Below, in pieces: positions 56,271 to 64,000 of a DNA stretch of 64,000 bases. A program made the position numbers and the translations under genes. Each line of letters starts with the position of its first letter. The stretch's first letter is position 1. The notes beneath the pieces are model-generated. The model had not been told where the DNA came from. It was given only the letters and a program-made list of their open reading frames with translations, and made no database searches. Source of the DNA: Draconibacterium sediminis (GTDB taxonomy: Bacteria > Bacteroidota > Bacteroidia > Bacteroidales > Prolixibacteraceae); the NCBI RefSeq assembly GCF_000949475.1, contig NZ_JRHC01000001.1:1860001-1924000 (forward strand), given 5' to 3'.

Positions 56271-57257
56271 ATGACGCGAAATATAAGCTTGTTTATTGCA
56301 CATTTTTTACTAATAGTTTCTGCCAGAGCCGGGGCACAAACAGTGCAAGAACTCCAAAAATATTATTCAGGGACAACCCATTGGAATGCTCAAAATGCAA
56401 CACTAACTTTCGAATCTTCAGGCAAGCTTGAATTCGACAGGCAAGACACCTGTTTTAATTATTTTTGGAATGTACCCAACGAAGTAAAAAAGATTGTTAT
56501 TAACGAGAATACAACTGTAACAGCAGGATTTCATACCTACAACGATTGTATTATTGAAGGTGAAAATCGAAAAACCTCAGTTATTTATGGTACACCCGAG
56601 CAAAGCTGGGCCAACAACCGCAAAATTGTTGCCTGGAAATACAGCCACATCTTAAACCATGGTGGTGTGCTTCGAATAAATAACCTATCGATGATAAATC
56701 CCTATTCGTTTTTTGTAAGGAGTTTCAACCAGTTGGCACATATCAGAAACTGCGATTTTATCGATTATCGAGGCGGACATCATAACCACAGTGATGGTTT
56801 TGCAGGTGGCGATGGCTCGACTGTTGATAATTGTTACTTCGCAACCGGCGACGATGCTATAAAGCTTTATGCCGACATGACAGTTACCAACACTACTATT
56901 GAAATGATAACAAACTGTGTTCCCATACAGCTGGGCTGGGGCAATTATTCTGATGGCGCTGTTGGAACATTTAAAAACCTCACAATTATTGGCGAAGCGG
57001 GAAGAAATAATTCCGATATGGCTGTAATTTCGGGTAGAAAAGGTAAATACGAAGTAACCGTTAATATCGATGGTTGCGAGATAAAAAATCCAAACGCAGT
57101 GCTGGTAAGTTTATGGGATGAAACCATGACCTTAAACGGAGAAATAAAAAATGCCCGCATCAATGTGCGTGCTTACTCCGATCGACGCACCGCTGGAACC
57201 GACAACCTTGTTGTTTGTGGAGCCCGGGAAAAGAAATCGAAATATAACTGTAAATAA
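56271..57257 (+). CDS. Small right-handed beta-helix protein, exported
   Basis: 328 residues from ATG 56271; the upstream in-frame GTG at 56226 lies inside the DUF1080 gene. Signal peptide ends at AGAQ. A beta-helix (about 60-320) shows NHSDGFAGGDGS, ATGDDAIKLY and PIQLGWGNYSDG, again close in order to the GH49-like NxDG and GDDA motifs, but the N-terminal beta-sandwich of the two larger relatives is missing. Ends KYNCK. Likely periplasmic; enzyme or not is open. Confidence 0.7.
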   Translation: MTRNISLFIAHFLLIVSARAGAQTVQELQKYYSGTTHWNAQNATLTFESSGKLEFDRQDTCFNYFWNVPNEVKKIVINENTTVTAGFHTYNDCIIEGENRKTSVIYGTPEQSWANNRKIVAWKYSHILNHGGVLRINNLSMINPYSFFVRSFNQLAHIRNCDFIDYRGGHHNHSDGFAGGDGSTVDNCYFATGDDAIKLYADMTVTNTTIEMITNCVPIQLGWGNYSDGAVGTFKNLTIIGEAGRNNSDMAVISGRKGKYEVTVNIDGCEIKNPNAVLVSLWDETMTLNGEIKNARINVRAYSDRRTAGTDNLVVCGAREKKSKYNCK

Positions 57258-57313
57258 AATCATTAATTGAATAACATAATCGCCGAAAGTCAAAATTTTG
57301 AAACTTAAAAGAT

Positions 57314-58915
57314 ATGAAAAAACTAATATTTATAATTGTACTGTTCGTAATTGGAAACACACTAATTGCCCAACCCGAAACCTACAAAAATCCTATCCTT
57401 CCGGGATACCATCCCGATCCGTCAATATGTCGTGTTGGTGAGGATTATTACCTGGTAAATTCAAGCTTCGAATGGTACCCTGGATTACCGGTTTACCATA
57501 GCAAAGATTTAGTAAATTGGGAACTAATTGGATATGGAATGCATCGGCCAGAACAAGTTGAATTACCCGTTGGACTGGGAGACTCTCGTGGCGTTTATGC
57601 TCCTACCATTCGTTATCACGAAGGTGTTTTCTATATTATAAACACCTGTGTGCAATGTAAGGGGAACTTTTACATTACTGCTACCAATCCTGCCGGACCA
57701 TGGTCTGATCCGGTTTGGCTGGGCTCGCGAGGCATCGATCCCGATTTGTTTTGGGACGATGATGGAACGTGTTACTACACCGGGCATGCTAATATTACCG
57801 GAGTAAACGACTGGCCGGATAAAAACGGTGCCTGGATGCAAGAGTTGGATTTGGAACAGGAAAAGCTGGTAGGGCCACAAAAACAACTCACCCATGGTCA
57901 TGCAAAAAATGCACGCTGGACCGAAGGCCCGCACATGTATAAAATTGGTGGAAAATATATGTTAATGGTTGCTGAAGGTGGCACCGGCTTTCACCATGCA
58001 ACTACCGTTCACCACTCCGATAGTGTTTGGGGTCCATATATTCCGAACCATTCCAATCCGGTTCTAACGCATCGTCATTTGGGACAGAATTACCCAATTC
58101 ATTCGGTTGGACATACCGATTTGGTGCAAACACAGAATGGCGATTGGTGGGCAGTAATGTTGGGTAAACGATCAGTTGATGGAAGTACGCTTCTGGCCCG
58201 AGAATCTTTTTTAGCGCCTGTTGAATTTCAAGAGCAGGAAGGCGTGTTAACACCGGTGTTTAATCCCGGAGTTGGCAAATTGCTGGAAGAACAGAAACGC
58301 CCCGATTTGCCTTGGACCCCGGTTGAAAAGCCAGCTGAAACTGACAATTTCGAAAAAAATGAATTGGAGTTGTATTGGAATTTCCTGCGTACACCTTACA
58401 AAAAATGGTACGAATTAAAAGATAACAAGCTAAACATACAACTCCGTCCTGAAGTGGCCGACAGTATGGTGAATCCGTCGTTAATTGCCCGGAGAATTGA
58501 AGACCATGTTTGGGAAGCTTCAACTTTAATTGCATTCAAATCAAAAAAAGCAAACGAACAGGCCGGTATAATAATTTATCGCAACAGCCAAAATCATTTT
58601 CAATTAGTAAAAGAAAAGGGCGAAGTAGTTCTGGTAAAAACAAAAAAGGGAGTTAAAACAGAAGTTGCACGAACAAATTGTACAGAAAACGAGGTTGTTC
58701 TAAAAATTAAAGCCAATAAAACCAGGGTTGAATTTAGTTTCGGAAAATCAGAAACAGAATTGAAGAATATCGGTGGAGAAGAAGAACTTACATTAATCTC
58801 CGACGAGGTAGCTGGTGGTTTTAATGGCCCGTATGTTGGAATGTATGCCACATCGAATGGTGAAGAAAGCAACGCAATTGCTTCATTTGATTGGTTTAAA
58901 TATGAAGGGAAATAA
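57314..58915 (+). CDS. GH43 glycoside hydrolase with C-terminal beta-sandwich, exported
   Basis: 533 residues; signal peptide ends at LIAQ. GH43 propeller (about 24-320) with base Asp35 in YHPDPSICRV, Asp142 in GIDPDLFW and acid Glu204 in WTEGPHMYK. A C-terminal beta-sandwich (about 340-533) of the kind found in beta-xylosidase-like GH43 proteins follows. Xylose or arabinofuranose release is the family expectation. The next gene is a paralogue with nearly the same motifs. Confidence 0.92.
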   Translation: MKKLIFIIVLFVIGNTLIAQPETYKNPILPGYHPDPSICRVGEDYYLVNSSFEWYPGLPVYHSKDLVNWELIGYGMHRPEQVELPVGLGDSRGVYAPTIRYHEGVFYIINTCVQCKGNFYITATNPAGPWSDPVWLGSRGIDPDLFWDDDGTCYYTGHANITGVNDWPDKNGAWMQELDLEQEKLVGPQKQLTHGHAKNARWTEGPHMYKIGGKYMLMVAEGGTGFHHATTVHHSDSVWGPYIPNHSNPVLTHRHLGQNYPIHSVGHTDLVQTQNGDWWAVMLGKRSVDGSTLLARESFLAPVEFQEQEGVLTPVFNPGVGKLLEEQKRPDLPWTPVEKPAETDNFEKNELELYWNFLRTPYKKWYELKDNKLNIQLRPEVADSMVNPSLIARRIEDHVWEASTLIAFKSKKANEQAGIIIYRNSQNHFQLVKEKGEVVLVKTKKGVKTEVARTNCTENEVVLKIKANKTRVEFSFGKSETELKNIGGEEELTLISDEVAGGFNGPYVGMYATSNGEESNAIASFDWFKYEGK

Positions 58916-59031
58916 AATCTTTTCAGTGTGCAACGAAAATGAATTTTAAGATATGAAAATTCACAAACAAGCATGTGTAAAATATTTCGTGAGTTACATC
59001 GACTACAAATGGAATAGACAATTTTAATGAG

Positions 59032-60678
59032 ATGAAACCATTTTTAATTGTTGTTTTTGGTGTTTTGTCGCTGTGCAGTTTGGCACAGTTCGAAACATAT
59101 ACCAACCCAATCATTCCGGGTTTTTACCCCGATCCATCGGTTTGCAGGGTTGGCGATGATTATTACCTTGTAAACTCATCGTTCGAGTGGTGGCCCGGAA
59201 TTCCGGTTTGGCACAGTCGCGACCTGGTTAACTGGAACCACATCGGTCACGCAATTCATCGAAAAGGACAAATCTGTACGAATCCAAATATTTGGGCTCC
59301 AACTATTCGATATCATCAGGGGAAGTTTTATGTTATTTGTACCGAGCGCCCGGGGTCAGTGTTTTTTGTAACAGCAGATAATCCTGCCGGGCCATGGTCT
59401 GATGCGGTATATTTCGATATCGACAAGGAAAAAGTTTCAGCAATTGATCCCTCGCTGTTTTGGGACGAGGATGGCACTTGCTGGCTGGCTTCAAACGACC
59501 GTAATAAATCGGGGACGATTAAACATTGGGTTTGGATTCAGAAAGTTGATTTGAAGCCGGTAAATAGAGGAGGAAGATTGGAGGCATCGTTCGTTGGCGA
59601 ACGAAACTACATTTGCGATGGTTCGGGTGTTGGTCCAGATAATTATGCTGAAGGTCCACATCTTTTTAAAGTTGATGGCTTTTATTATTTGATGATTGCC
59701 GAAGGGGGAACTTGGGATAACCATGCTGTATCCTTTCTTCGTACCGATGACCTTGAAAAATCTGCCGAAGATTGGGAATATTGCCCATTTAACCCGGTTT
59801 TAACCCATCGCGATAAACAATCTCCTATAAGTGCAACCGGACATGCCGATATGGTTGAAACACAAAACGGTGACTGGTGGTTGGTACATTTGGGCGTAAG
59901 AAAACAAGATGGAAAACATAAACTGGGACGCGAAACCTTTTTGGTGCCACTTCAATGGAAAACTGATTCATTGGGAAGGAAATGGCCGTTAGCTAATCCT
60001 GACAAAGGCAATAAAACACTAATGGAAGACCAGTGGCCAAATCTTAGTTGGAGTCCGGAAAAACAACGAGCCAATATTGATGAATTTCAGAACGGAACGT
60101 TGGGGCTTCAATACAATTTTTACAACGAACCTGAAAATCTGGATTGGTACAAAATTGTAGATGGACAACTTCATATAAAACTGCTACCTGCAAAGGCAAC
60201 CGACAAAGGACATTGCGCTTTTATTGCACGTAGGCAGCAACATCATAATTTCAATGTTGAAACAGAAATTTTTTTTCATCCAAAAAATGAAACTGAAGTA
60301 GCCGGTTTGATGACCGGTATAAAAAACACAAATCATATTCGTGTCGAAATTTCTAAACCGGGAAACGAAACAATGGCAACACTTTATTATGTTTCTCCAC
60401 ATGGAGAAAAAAATGTGGCACGAGTGAATGTGCCAACAGGCAATCATTATTTCTTACGACTCGAAGCTCGTGGTTGGAATTTTCAGTTTTATATAGGAAC
60501 AAAGAAAAATAAATGGGTAAAACTTGGGGGCCTGCAAGATGCCCGAATTATGAGTTCCGAAATTGCCAAAGGATTTACCGGCAGTTATGTGGGAATGTAT
60601 GCCTCTTCTAACGGAAACACATCGGATAACTGGTGCCGGTTTGAATATTTTATGTACGAACCATATCATAACAATTAA
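59032..60678 (+). CDS. GH43 glycoside hydrolase with C-terminal beta-sandwich, exported
   Basis: 548 residues; signal peptide ends at SLAQ. Base Asp34 in YPDPSVCRV, Asp139 in AIDPSLFW, acid Glu207 in YAEGPHLFK. The C-terminal beta-sandwich spans about 350-548. It shares the YYLVNSSFEWWPGIPVWHSRDLVNW type of segment with the preceding gene, so the two arose by duplication and have diverged. The 116-base gap before it holds a hairpin without a T tract (58940-58963). Confidence 0.92.
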   Translation: MKPFLIVVFGVLSLCSLAQFETYTNPIIPGFYPDPSVCRVGDDYYLVNSSFEWWPGIPVWHSRDLVNWNHIGHAIHRKGQICTNPNIWAPTIRYHQGKFYVICTERPGSVFFVTADNPAGPWSDAVYFDIDKEKVSAIDPSLFWDEDGTCWLASNDRNKSGTIKHWVWIQKVDLKPVNRGGRLEASFVGERNYICDGSGVGPDNYAEGPHLFKVDGFYYLMIAEGGTWDNHAVSFLRTDDLEKSAEDWEYCPFNPVLTHRDKQSPISATGHADMVETQNGDWWLVHLGVRKQDGKHKLGRETFLVPLQWKTDSLGRKWPLANPDKGNKTLMEDQWPNLSWSPEKQRANIDEFQNGTLGLQYNFYNEPENLDWYKIVDGQLHIKLLPAKATDKGHCAFIARRQQHHNFNVETEIFFHPKNETEVAGLMTGIKNTNHIRVEISKPGNETMATLYYVSPHGEKNVARVNVPTGNHYFLRLEARGWNFQFYIGTKKNKWVKLGGLQDARIMSSEIAKGFTGSYVGMYASSNGNTSDNWCRFEYFMYEPYHNN

Positions 60679-60710
60679 AGAAGATTTTACTGTAACTTCT
60701 AAAATAAATT

Positions 60711-61379
60711 ATGCGAAGAATATTACTTGTATTGTTTTTATTTTTTATACTGTTTTCATCATACGGTCAGGGAAAAATAATACGTGGACAAATAACTGCC
60801 CACGAGGAAATTCCTTTAATTGGTGCCGAAATTTTTGTGGAAAGTTCAGGTAATCAATTTAGATCCGACTCAATGGGGAATTTCAGAATTAGTTGTCAGC
60901 AAAAGGATAAAATTAAGGTATCTGCCAAAGGTTTTCATTCCGAAGAAATAAAAATTAAGAAGAAGAACAAATATGTGCTTGTAAACCTGAAATTGAAGTC
61001 GGGAGAGGAAAATAAGAATTTGGCAATGGGATACATAAATATTGATAATAAGGATAAATTGTACGCCATAAAAGCTATCGATGATGATGAGATCGATTAC
61101 TCAATGTATCGAAATATTCATGAAATACTAACCGGCAATTTCCCCGGATTACAGATACAAAATGGAAAAATTGTTATTCGAAATACGGCCTCGTTTACAG
61201 GCGATAATGCAGCTTTAATAATAATTGACGGTAGAGAATCGACTATGAGCTCCTTGGAAAACATAGCCACTTCCGATATTAAAAACATCAGCGTAATGAA
61301 AGATGCCTCCGCGGCGATGTATGGTTCGCGCGGTGCAAATGGTGTTGTAATTGTAAACACAAAACGAGGAGAGAAGTAG
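60711..61379 (+). CDS. Barrel-less SusC-like plug protein
   Basis: 222 residues; signal peptide ends at SYGQ. A carboxypeptidase-like domain (about 22-100, IIRGQITAHEEIPLIGAEIF) is followed by a TonB-receptor plug: EILTGNFPGLQI, ALIIIDGRES, ISVMKDASAAMYGSRGANGVVIVNTKRG. It then stops at EK, where other SusC proteins begin the barrel. No barrel fragments follow in any frame. The coding frame is clean, so I regard it as a whole gene and not a fresh break. Role unknown: perhaps an anti- or co-factor of TonB or SusC. Confidence 0.8.
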   Translation: MRRILLVLFLFFILFSSYGQGKIIRGQITAHEEIPLIGAEIFVESSGNQFRSDSMGNFRISCQQKDKIKVSAKGFHSEEIKIKKKNKYVLVNLKLKSGEENKNLAMGYINIDNKDKLYAIKAIDDDEIDYSMYRNIHEILTGNFPGLQIQNGKIVIRNTASFTGDNAALIIIDGRESTMSSLENIATSDIKNISVMKDASAAMYGSRGANGVVIVNTKRGEK

Positions 61380-61610
61380 TGGCAGCAAGCAGTTCGCAAA
61401 TATGAGTCGTAGTAGTCTGATTAAGGACTTTGGAGTGGGAACTGAAAGTTACAATATGGAAAAGACAAAAAAAGAACTTTTAAAGAGTTCATTATAAATA
61501 ATCCCGGAGATTTATCATGGGGACAACAAATGGAGTGAATTAAAAGGTGCATTCACGTCCGTTAATAAGAAAGATAAAATGGCATGCACCATAATCAACA
61601 ATAAATTAGT
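61380..61610. other. Spacer with possible remnant reading frames
   Basis: Two short open stretches lie here: a 31-codon frame from ATG 61403 and an ATG-less frame of about 38 codons that runs to the TGA overlapping the start codon of the next gene (ATGA). Neither has a recognisable match. I treat the spacer as non-coding, possibly the remains of a deleted gene. Confidence 0.3.
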
Positions 61611-62690
61611 ATGAAGCAAATTCTAATATTCTTAATTCTGGTTATTCCAACATTCCTAAACGCTCAGGAATACACTCAATCCATTTCAACGATCAGGGAA
61701 GCTATTGAGGCTCATGAAAAGGCCGTTCATATTTTTCACGATTGGCAGCGCGATCCGTTTATTACGCTTGCTCCCGATGGCAATTACTACTTAACCATGA
61801 CCCAACATGGCGAAACCATTGACGAGCGGAAGTGCATAAACTGGGGAGCTCCTTTGTACAAAAGTAACGATTTAGCCGATTGGAAATTCGCCGGATATTA
61901 CTACGATATTTCAAAAGATGCTGGCAATTACAACGACTATCTCAAACGTTGGGAGGAACGTAAAAGTCAAAAAGGACTAACTGACCCCTTAAAACTATGG
62001 GCACCAGAAATTCATTTTATAAACGGGAAATGGCACGTTTTGCATACCTCTAATTCGGGATTGGGAAATTTTGCCACAACACAAGGCGAAGAACTAGAAG
62101 GGCCTTATTCGGGCTGGAACGAAAAATTTGCACAACAACACGACCCAACGCTTTTTCAGGATGACGATGGCAGTGTTTGGCTGGTTTCGAGGTGTACCCA
62201 AATTCAAAAGCTGAATAAAGAGTTAACTGCCTTTGAAGGAGAGCCGATTAATATTGGACCATCGAACCGTAAGATGGGACACGAGGGGGCTTATATCATT
62301 AAATTTGAAAACAAATACATTTTGTTTGGAACAGCGTGGAGTACCGATACCATGCGCCATGGAACTTACAATTTGTATTACTGTACCTCTGATAAATTGG
62401 AAGGACCATACAATGAACGAAAATTTGCAGGCCGTTTTTTAGGGCACGGTACTCCGTTTAAAGATAAGGAAGGCCGCTGGTGGTGCACGGCTTTTTATAA
62501 TGCAAATATGCCAACACTCGAACCTGGAGATGCTCAAAATAAAAATTTAAGCGACACGGCATACACCATAAATAAACAAGGTTTAACTTTGGTTCCACTC
62601 GATATTAAAAAGGTAAATGGCGATATAGTGGTTACTGCAAAAGATGAAGCCTATCGTTATCCTGGGAAAGAAGAAGTTCAACAATTTTAG
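61611..62690 (+). CDS. GH43-like glycoside hydrolase, exported
   Basis: 359 residues; signal peptide ends at LNAQ. Single five-bladed propeller: WQRDPFIT with Asp48 as the likely base, LWAPEIHF, QQHDPTLFQDDDG for the modulating Asp, and GHEGAYIIKF for the acid Glu. There is no C-terminal beta-sandwich, which sets it apart from the two preceding GH43 genes. The GH43/GH117-type fold is clear; subfamily and sugar are not. Confidence 0.82.
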   Translation: MKQILIFLILVIPTFLNAQEYTQSISTIREAIEAHEKAVHIFHDWQRDPFITLAPDGNYYLTMTQHGETIDERKCINWGAPLYKSNDLADWKFAGYYYDISKDAGNYNDYLKRWEERKSQKGLTDPLKLWAPEIHFINGKWHVLHTSNSGLGNFATTQGEELEGPYSGWNEKFAQQHDPTLFQDDDGSVWLVSRCTQIQKLNKELTAFEGEPINIGPSNRKMGHEGAYIIKFENKYILFGTAWSTDTMRHGTYNLYYCTSDKLEGPYNERKFAGRFLGHGTPFKDKEGRWWCTAFYNANMPTLEPGDAQNKNLSDTAYTINKQGLTLVPLDIKKVNGDIVVTAKDEAYRYPGKEEVQQF

Positions 62691-62699
62691 GTCGGGAGA

Positions 62700-64000
62700 A
62701 TGAAAAATATCAAATTGAATTTAATCGTTCAAATCTTTCTGTTTCTCGGTATAAATGTGTTTGGGCAAACCCAGTATTTTCGGGCACCGTCCTATCCGTT
62801 GGTTACACATGATCCGTATTTTAGTATTTGGATAAATGATGAAGTGCCAACCCGAACGGAAACGACACATTGGACACAAAAACCTATGCCCATTCGCAGT
62901 ACAATTAAAATTGATGGAAAAGCTTATCGTTTGATGGGTAAATCTCCGGCTTTTATTCCCGAAGCGAAATCAACAGGAGCAAAATTAAGCCCAACGCAAA
63001 CCACATTTTTGTTTCAGCAGGACGGTACAGAAATTAAACTGAATTTTCTTTCTCCGATACTCATTGACGATTTGGATATGGTTTCCCGGCCCTTAACATA
63101 TGTGTCCTGGCAGCTAAGCTCGCTGGATGGTAAATCTCACGCAGTTGAAATTTATTTTGAGATTTCGGCGCTGGCAGCGGTTAATACAAGAGGACAAAAA
63201 GTAAAATGGGAGAAATACCGTGAAGGTGAACTTCAAATTCTAAAAGTTGGAAATGTAGATCAACCGGTTCTGGAAAAAAGCGGCGACGATATTCGGATTG
63301 ATTGGGGATATTTATATGCGGCAGCTAGCCAAAGTACGATTAGCCAGTTTTTTGCAGGAAGAAGCGAAGATGCATTGCCTGCATTTGTTGAATCGGGGAA
63401 ATTGCCCGCCATTAATAACAACGATCAGGAGACAAGAGTAGTGGAGGGGCAAAAAGTATTGGCCTATGTCATTCCGGTAGAAGTTTCAGCAGCAAAAAAG
63501 GTTGAAAGACACCTTATGCTGGCTTACGATGATGTTTACTCAGTAGAGTATTTTGGAGAACGTTTGGAAGGCTATTGGAAAAAGAAATTTGATGGCATAA
63601 ACGATTTGCTTCAAACAGCAGAGAAGGAGTATCCGGCCATAAAAAAACGGTGCGATACCTACGATGCCGATCTGATGCAAAAAGCCGAAAAGCTAGGCGG
63701 AAAAGAATATGCTGCCATCTGTGCACTGGCTTACCGGCAGAGCATGGCTGCGCATAAAGTGGTAAAAGACGCAAACGGAGAATCGCTGTGTTTCTCGAAA
63801 GAGAATTTCAGTAACGGTTCGATGGGTACCGTTGATGTGTTTTACCCGGCAGCGCCTATCTTTTTATACCTGAATCCGGAATTGATAAAAGCTCAGACAA
63901 CTCCCATTTTTGAATATGCCGAATCAGGTCGGTGGCCGTGGCCTTATGCCCCGCACGATATTGGCAAATATCCGTTGGGTAACGGACAAAAATACGGTGG
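62700..64000 (+). CDS. Glutaminase-A-like (DUF4964/DUF5127/DUF4965) protein, partial
   Basis: Starts at ATG 62700, nine bases after the previous stop, and runs open for 433 codons to the end of the window, so the 3' end is missing. Signal peptide ends at VFGQ. YFRAPSYPLVTHDPYFSIW opens the DUF4964 part, WTQKPMPIRSTIKIDG begins DUF5127, and ALAYRQSMAAHKVV with FSKENFSNGSMGTVDVFYP belongs to the DUF4965 domain. Full proteins of this type are about 800 or more residues. Some are called glutaminases, but in glycan loci the helical domain may act on sugars; the true role here is open. Confidence 0.85.
   Translation, partial: MKNIKLNLIVQIFLFLGINVFGQTQYFRAPSYPLVTHDPYFSIWINDEVPTRTETTHWTQKPMPIRSTIKIDGKAYRLMGKSPAFIPEAKSTGAKLSPTQTTFLFQQDGTEIKLNFLSPILIDDLDMVSRPLTYVSWQLSSLDGKSHAVEIYFEISALAAVNTRGQKVKWEKYREGELQILKVGNVDQPVLEKSGDDIRIDWGYLYAAASQSTISQFFAGRSEDALPAFVESGKLPAINNNDQETRVVEGQKVLAYVIPVEVSAAKKVERHLMLAYDDVYSVEYFGERLEGYWKKKFDGINDLLQTAEKEYPAIKKRCDTYDADLMQKAEKLGGKEYAAICALAYRQSMAAHKVVKDANGESLCFSKENFSNGSMGTVDVFYPAAPIFLYLNPELIKAQTTPIFEYAESGRWPWPYAPHDIGKYPLGNGQKYG

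Noticed and set aside
58940-58963. Eight-base inverted repeat TGAATTTT/AAAATTCA between the GH43 duplicates
   Set aside because: AT-rich and without a T tract; it may be chance.
60711-61379. Plug protein as a pseudogene of SusC
   Set aside because: The frame is clean, motifs are intact and no barrel sequence follows in any frame, so I treat it as a whole gene.
1-64000. tRNA, rRNA, CRISPR arrays, insertion sequences, integrases, phage genes
   Set aside because: I looked for these on both strands and saw no convincing example; a tool-based scan would be needed to exclude small RNAs.

Overview
The window is a continuous polysaccharide-utilisation region of a member of the Bacteroidota. The evidence is three SusC/SusD pairs, a hybrid two-component sensor/regulator, many lipoprotein signal peptides, one type IX secretion tail, TAnnTTTG-type promoter boxes and few Shine-Dalgarno-like sites. 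The AT-rich sequence and the mix of S1 sulfatases, GH27, GH43, DUF1080, DUF1593 and DUF5060 proteins suggest a marine or sediment lineage such as Marinilabiliales/Prolixibacteraceae; that placement is inference. All 39 genes I accept lie on the + strand. I see no rRNA, tRNA, CRISPR array, transposase or replication gene.

Layout: a terminator of an upstream unit (20-55) and a two-domain GH43 lipoprotein (165-2360). Unit A (3106-7506): GH27, two sulfatases, terminator. Unit B (7936-20460): GH27, SusC, SusD, SusC, SusD, DUF1735/DUF5627 lipoprotein, terminator. A sulfatase (20649). Unit C (22439-26395): T9SS-exported beta-helix enzyme and a Kelch-DUF1080 fusion, terminator. Unit D (26508-35233): six tightly packed genes (GH67-like hydrolase, DUF5060 hydrolase, DUF1593, DUF1080, PD40 propeller, sulfatase). 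Unit E (35402-39819): GHL15-like hydrolase, sodium/solute symporter, cytoplasmic GH27, terminator. The regulator (39889-44121). Unit F (44480-49189): third SusC/SusD pair, terminator. Unit G (49378 to the right edge): beta-helix protein, sulfatases, DUF1593-like, small Cys-rich protein, DUF1080, beta-helix protein, three GH43 enzymes, a barrel-less SusC plug protein, and a glutaminase-A-like protein cut by the window end.

Working model (inference): the T9SS-exported beta-helix enzyme cuts a sulfated, galactose-containing glycan outside the cell. SusC/SusD pairs import the fragments. Periplasmic sulfatases, GH27 and GH43 enzymes trim them. The inner-membrane symporter takes up small sugars, and the one GH27 without a signal peptide finishes hydrolysis in the cytoplasm. 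The presence of alpha-galactosidase-type, GH43, alpha-glucuronidase-like and sulfatase genes points to a branched sulfated galactan or arabinogalactan, but the substrate is not proven by the sequence.

The most notable signal is non-coding. Four promoters share a GGC-N8-TGTwCAA element placed 35-36 bases upstream of a TAnnTTTG-like box, and a fifth has a looser version. This may be the operator of the local hybrid two-component regulator.
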